A DNA stretch of 7,131 bases from Bilophila wadsworthia ATCC 49260 (GTDB lineage Bacteria; Desulfobacterota; Desulfovibrionia; Desulfovibrionales; Desulfovibrionaceae), in the NCBI RefSeq assembly GCF_000701705.1, contig NZ_JNJP01000130.1:1-7131 (forward strand). The letters are read 5' to 3'. The position numbers were made by a program, and so were the translations under genes. Below the pieces are notes generated by a model, which made no database searches, was not told the DNA's origin, and saw only the letters and a program-made list of their open reading frames with translations. Positions 6,545 through 7,131 of the stretch are shown piece by piece; the first letter of the stretch is position 1, and each line of letters starts with the position of its first letter.

Positions 6545-7048
6545 ATGCCTTTCACTGGTGTATCGCATAAAGTCGGCGAACATATCGATACCGACGCCAT
6601 CATCCCGGCCCGTTTCCTTGTGACGACCGATCCCAAGAAGCTCGGCGAAAACTGCATGGAAGGCCTTGAGCACGGCTGGGTCAAGCGCGTGCAGGTGGGC
6701 GACATCCTCGTGGCCGAGCGCAACTTCGGTTGCGGCTCTTCCCGCGAGCACGCCCCCATCGCCATCCTCGGCGCGGGCATGAAGGCCGTCATCGCGCACA
6801 GCTTCGCCCGTATCTTCTACCGCAACGCCTTCAACATGGGGCTGTTGCTGCTGGAAATCGGCGACGACGTGAACAAGATCAAGGACGGCGACAAGCTCGA
6901 AGTCAGCCCCGAAGAGGGCGTGATCAAGAACCTGACCACCGGCGAGACCATCAAGGTGCCCGCGCTGTCCCCCGTCATGCAGAACCTCATCGACAAGGGC
7001 GGACTCGTGAACTACGTCCGCGAAGAGATCGAGGCTGAAGGGAAGTAG
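6545..7048 (+). CDS. leuD: 3-isopropylmalate dehydratase, small subunit (short type)
   Basis: Small subunit of isopropylmalate isomerase; it supplies the swivelling domain that completes the active site on LeuC. The 167-residue length fits the short LeuD class. Key blocks are HIDTDAIIPARF (13-24), the substrate-selecting loop around FLVTT (24-28), FGCGSSREHAP (61-71, with the substrate-binding Ser-Ser-Arg), AHSFARIFYRNAFNMGL (84-100) and a C-terminal NYVREEIE (156-163). The ATG at 6545 is chosen because AGGAG (6534-6538) lies 6 nt upstream and the family N-terminus begins there. The frame is open back to a GTG at 6434, but those 37 codons cover hairpin DNA and look unlike LeuD. The gene follows leuC by 148 nt. 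A long hairpin follows the stop; leuB is not in view. Confidence 0.94.
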   Translation: MPFTGVSHKVGEHIDTDAIIPARFLVTTDPKKLGENCMEGLEHGWVKRVQVGDILVAERNFGCGSSREHAPIAILGAGMKAVIAHSFARIFYRNAFNMGLLLLEIGDDVNKIKDGDKLEVSPEEGVIKNLTTGETIKVPALSPVMQNLIDKGGLVNYVREEIEAEGK

Positions 7049-7065
7049 TGGGATAGAATGGAAGA

Positions 7066-7120
7066 TTGGGGAGGGGAGAGGGAACCTTTCTGAAGAAAGG
7101 CTTCCCTCTCCCCTCCCCAA
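7066..7120. terminator. Long G/C-rich hairpin after leuD
   Basis: Arms 7066-7090 and 7095-7120 form a 25-bp stem with a single bulged C (7101) and a TGAA loop. It starts 18 nt after the leuD stop, a usual position for a terminator. The inner CCTTTC/GAAAGG and outer TTGGGGAGGGG are shared with the palindrome at 11-64. There is no U-tract; the 3' flank is AACCCCACCCC. Termination or 3'-end protection of leu messages is inferred. Confidence 0.65.
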
Positions 7121-7131
7121 ACCCCACCCCT

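Noticed and set aside
4885..6792. Long open frame (635 codons) on the - strand opposite leuC and part of leuD
   Set aside because: It crosses two well-supported genes and their gap, has low-complexity translation and no family motif, and is best explained by codon bias.

Overview
The window is a GC-rich stretch of bacterial chromosome. It carries six complete protein-coding genes, all on the + strand: trkH (potassium uptake), psd and pssA (phosphatidylethanolamine synthesis), then leuA, leuC and leuD (leucine synthesis). I see no mobile element, CRISPR array, tRNA, rRNA or pseudogene. The organism is most likely a sulfate-reducing-type deltaproteobacterium (Desulfovibrionaceae or a relative). 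That is an inference from the order psd-pssA-leuA-leuC-leuD, the short LeuC/LeuD pair, the short self-cleaving phosphatidylserine decarboxylase and the base composition. It is not proven by the window alone.

Layout: a perfect 54-nt palindrome lies at 11-64, only 25 nt before the trkH start. trkH (90-1553) is followed by a 131-nt gap with two hairpins. psd (1685-2332) and pssA (2387-3139) are 54 nt apart and probably co-transcribed. A G/C-rich hairpin (3161-3207) follows pssA. Next comes an AT-rich island (about 3211-3260) with a promoter-like -10, then leuA (3330-4901). A 235-nt gap separates leuA from leuC (5137-6396). A 148-nt gap with a strong hairpin separates leuC from leuD (6545-7048). 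The window ends in a second long G/C-rich hairpin (7066-7120), closely related in sequence to the one at the start. leuB is not in the window and may lie further downstream.

How the genes work together: PssA makes phosphatidylserine from CDP-diacylglycerol and serine, and Psd decarboxylates it to phosphatidylethanolamine. LeuA condenses acetyl-CoA with 2-oxoisovalerate, and the LeuC-LeuD [4Fe-4S] heterodimer isomerises 2-isopropylmalate to 3-isopropylmalate. TrkH is the membrane subunit of a K+ transporter whose regulator TrkA is not encoded here.

The gene content is ordinary. The part worth a second look is non-coding: a family of three G-rich hairpins at transcription-unit boundaries. The two end copies are arranged as inverted repeats, each with a five-run G-quadruplex motif, and one copy sits where it must lie in the 5' leader of trkH. 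The leu genes are also spaced unusually far apart, with hairpins in the gaps.
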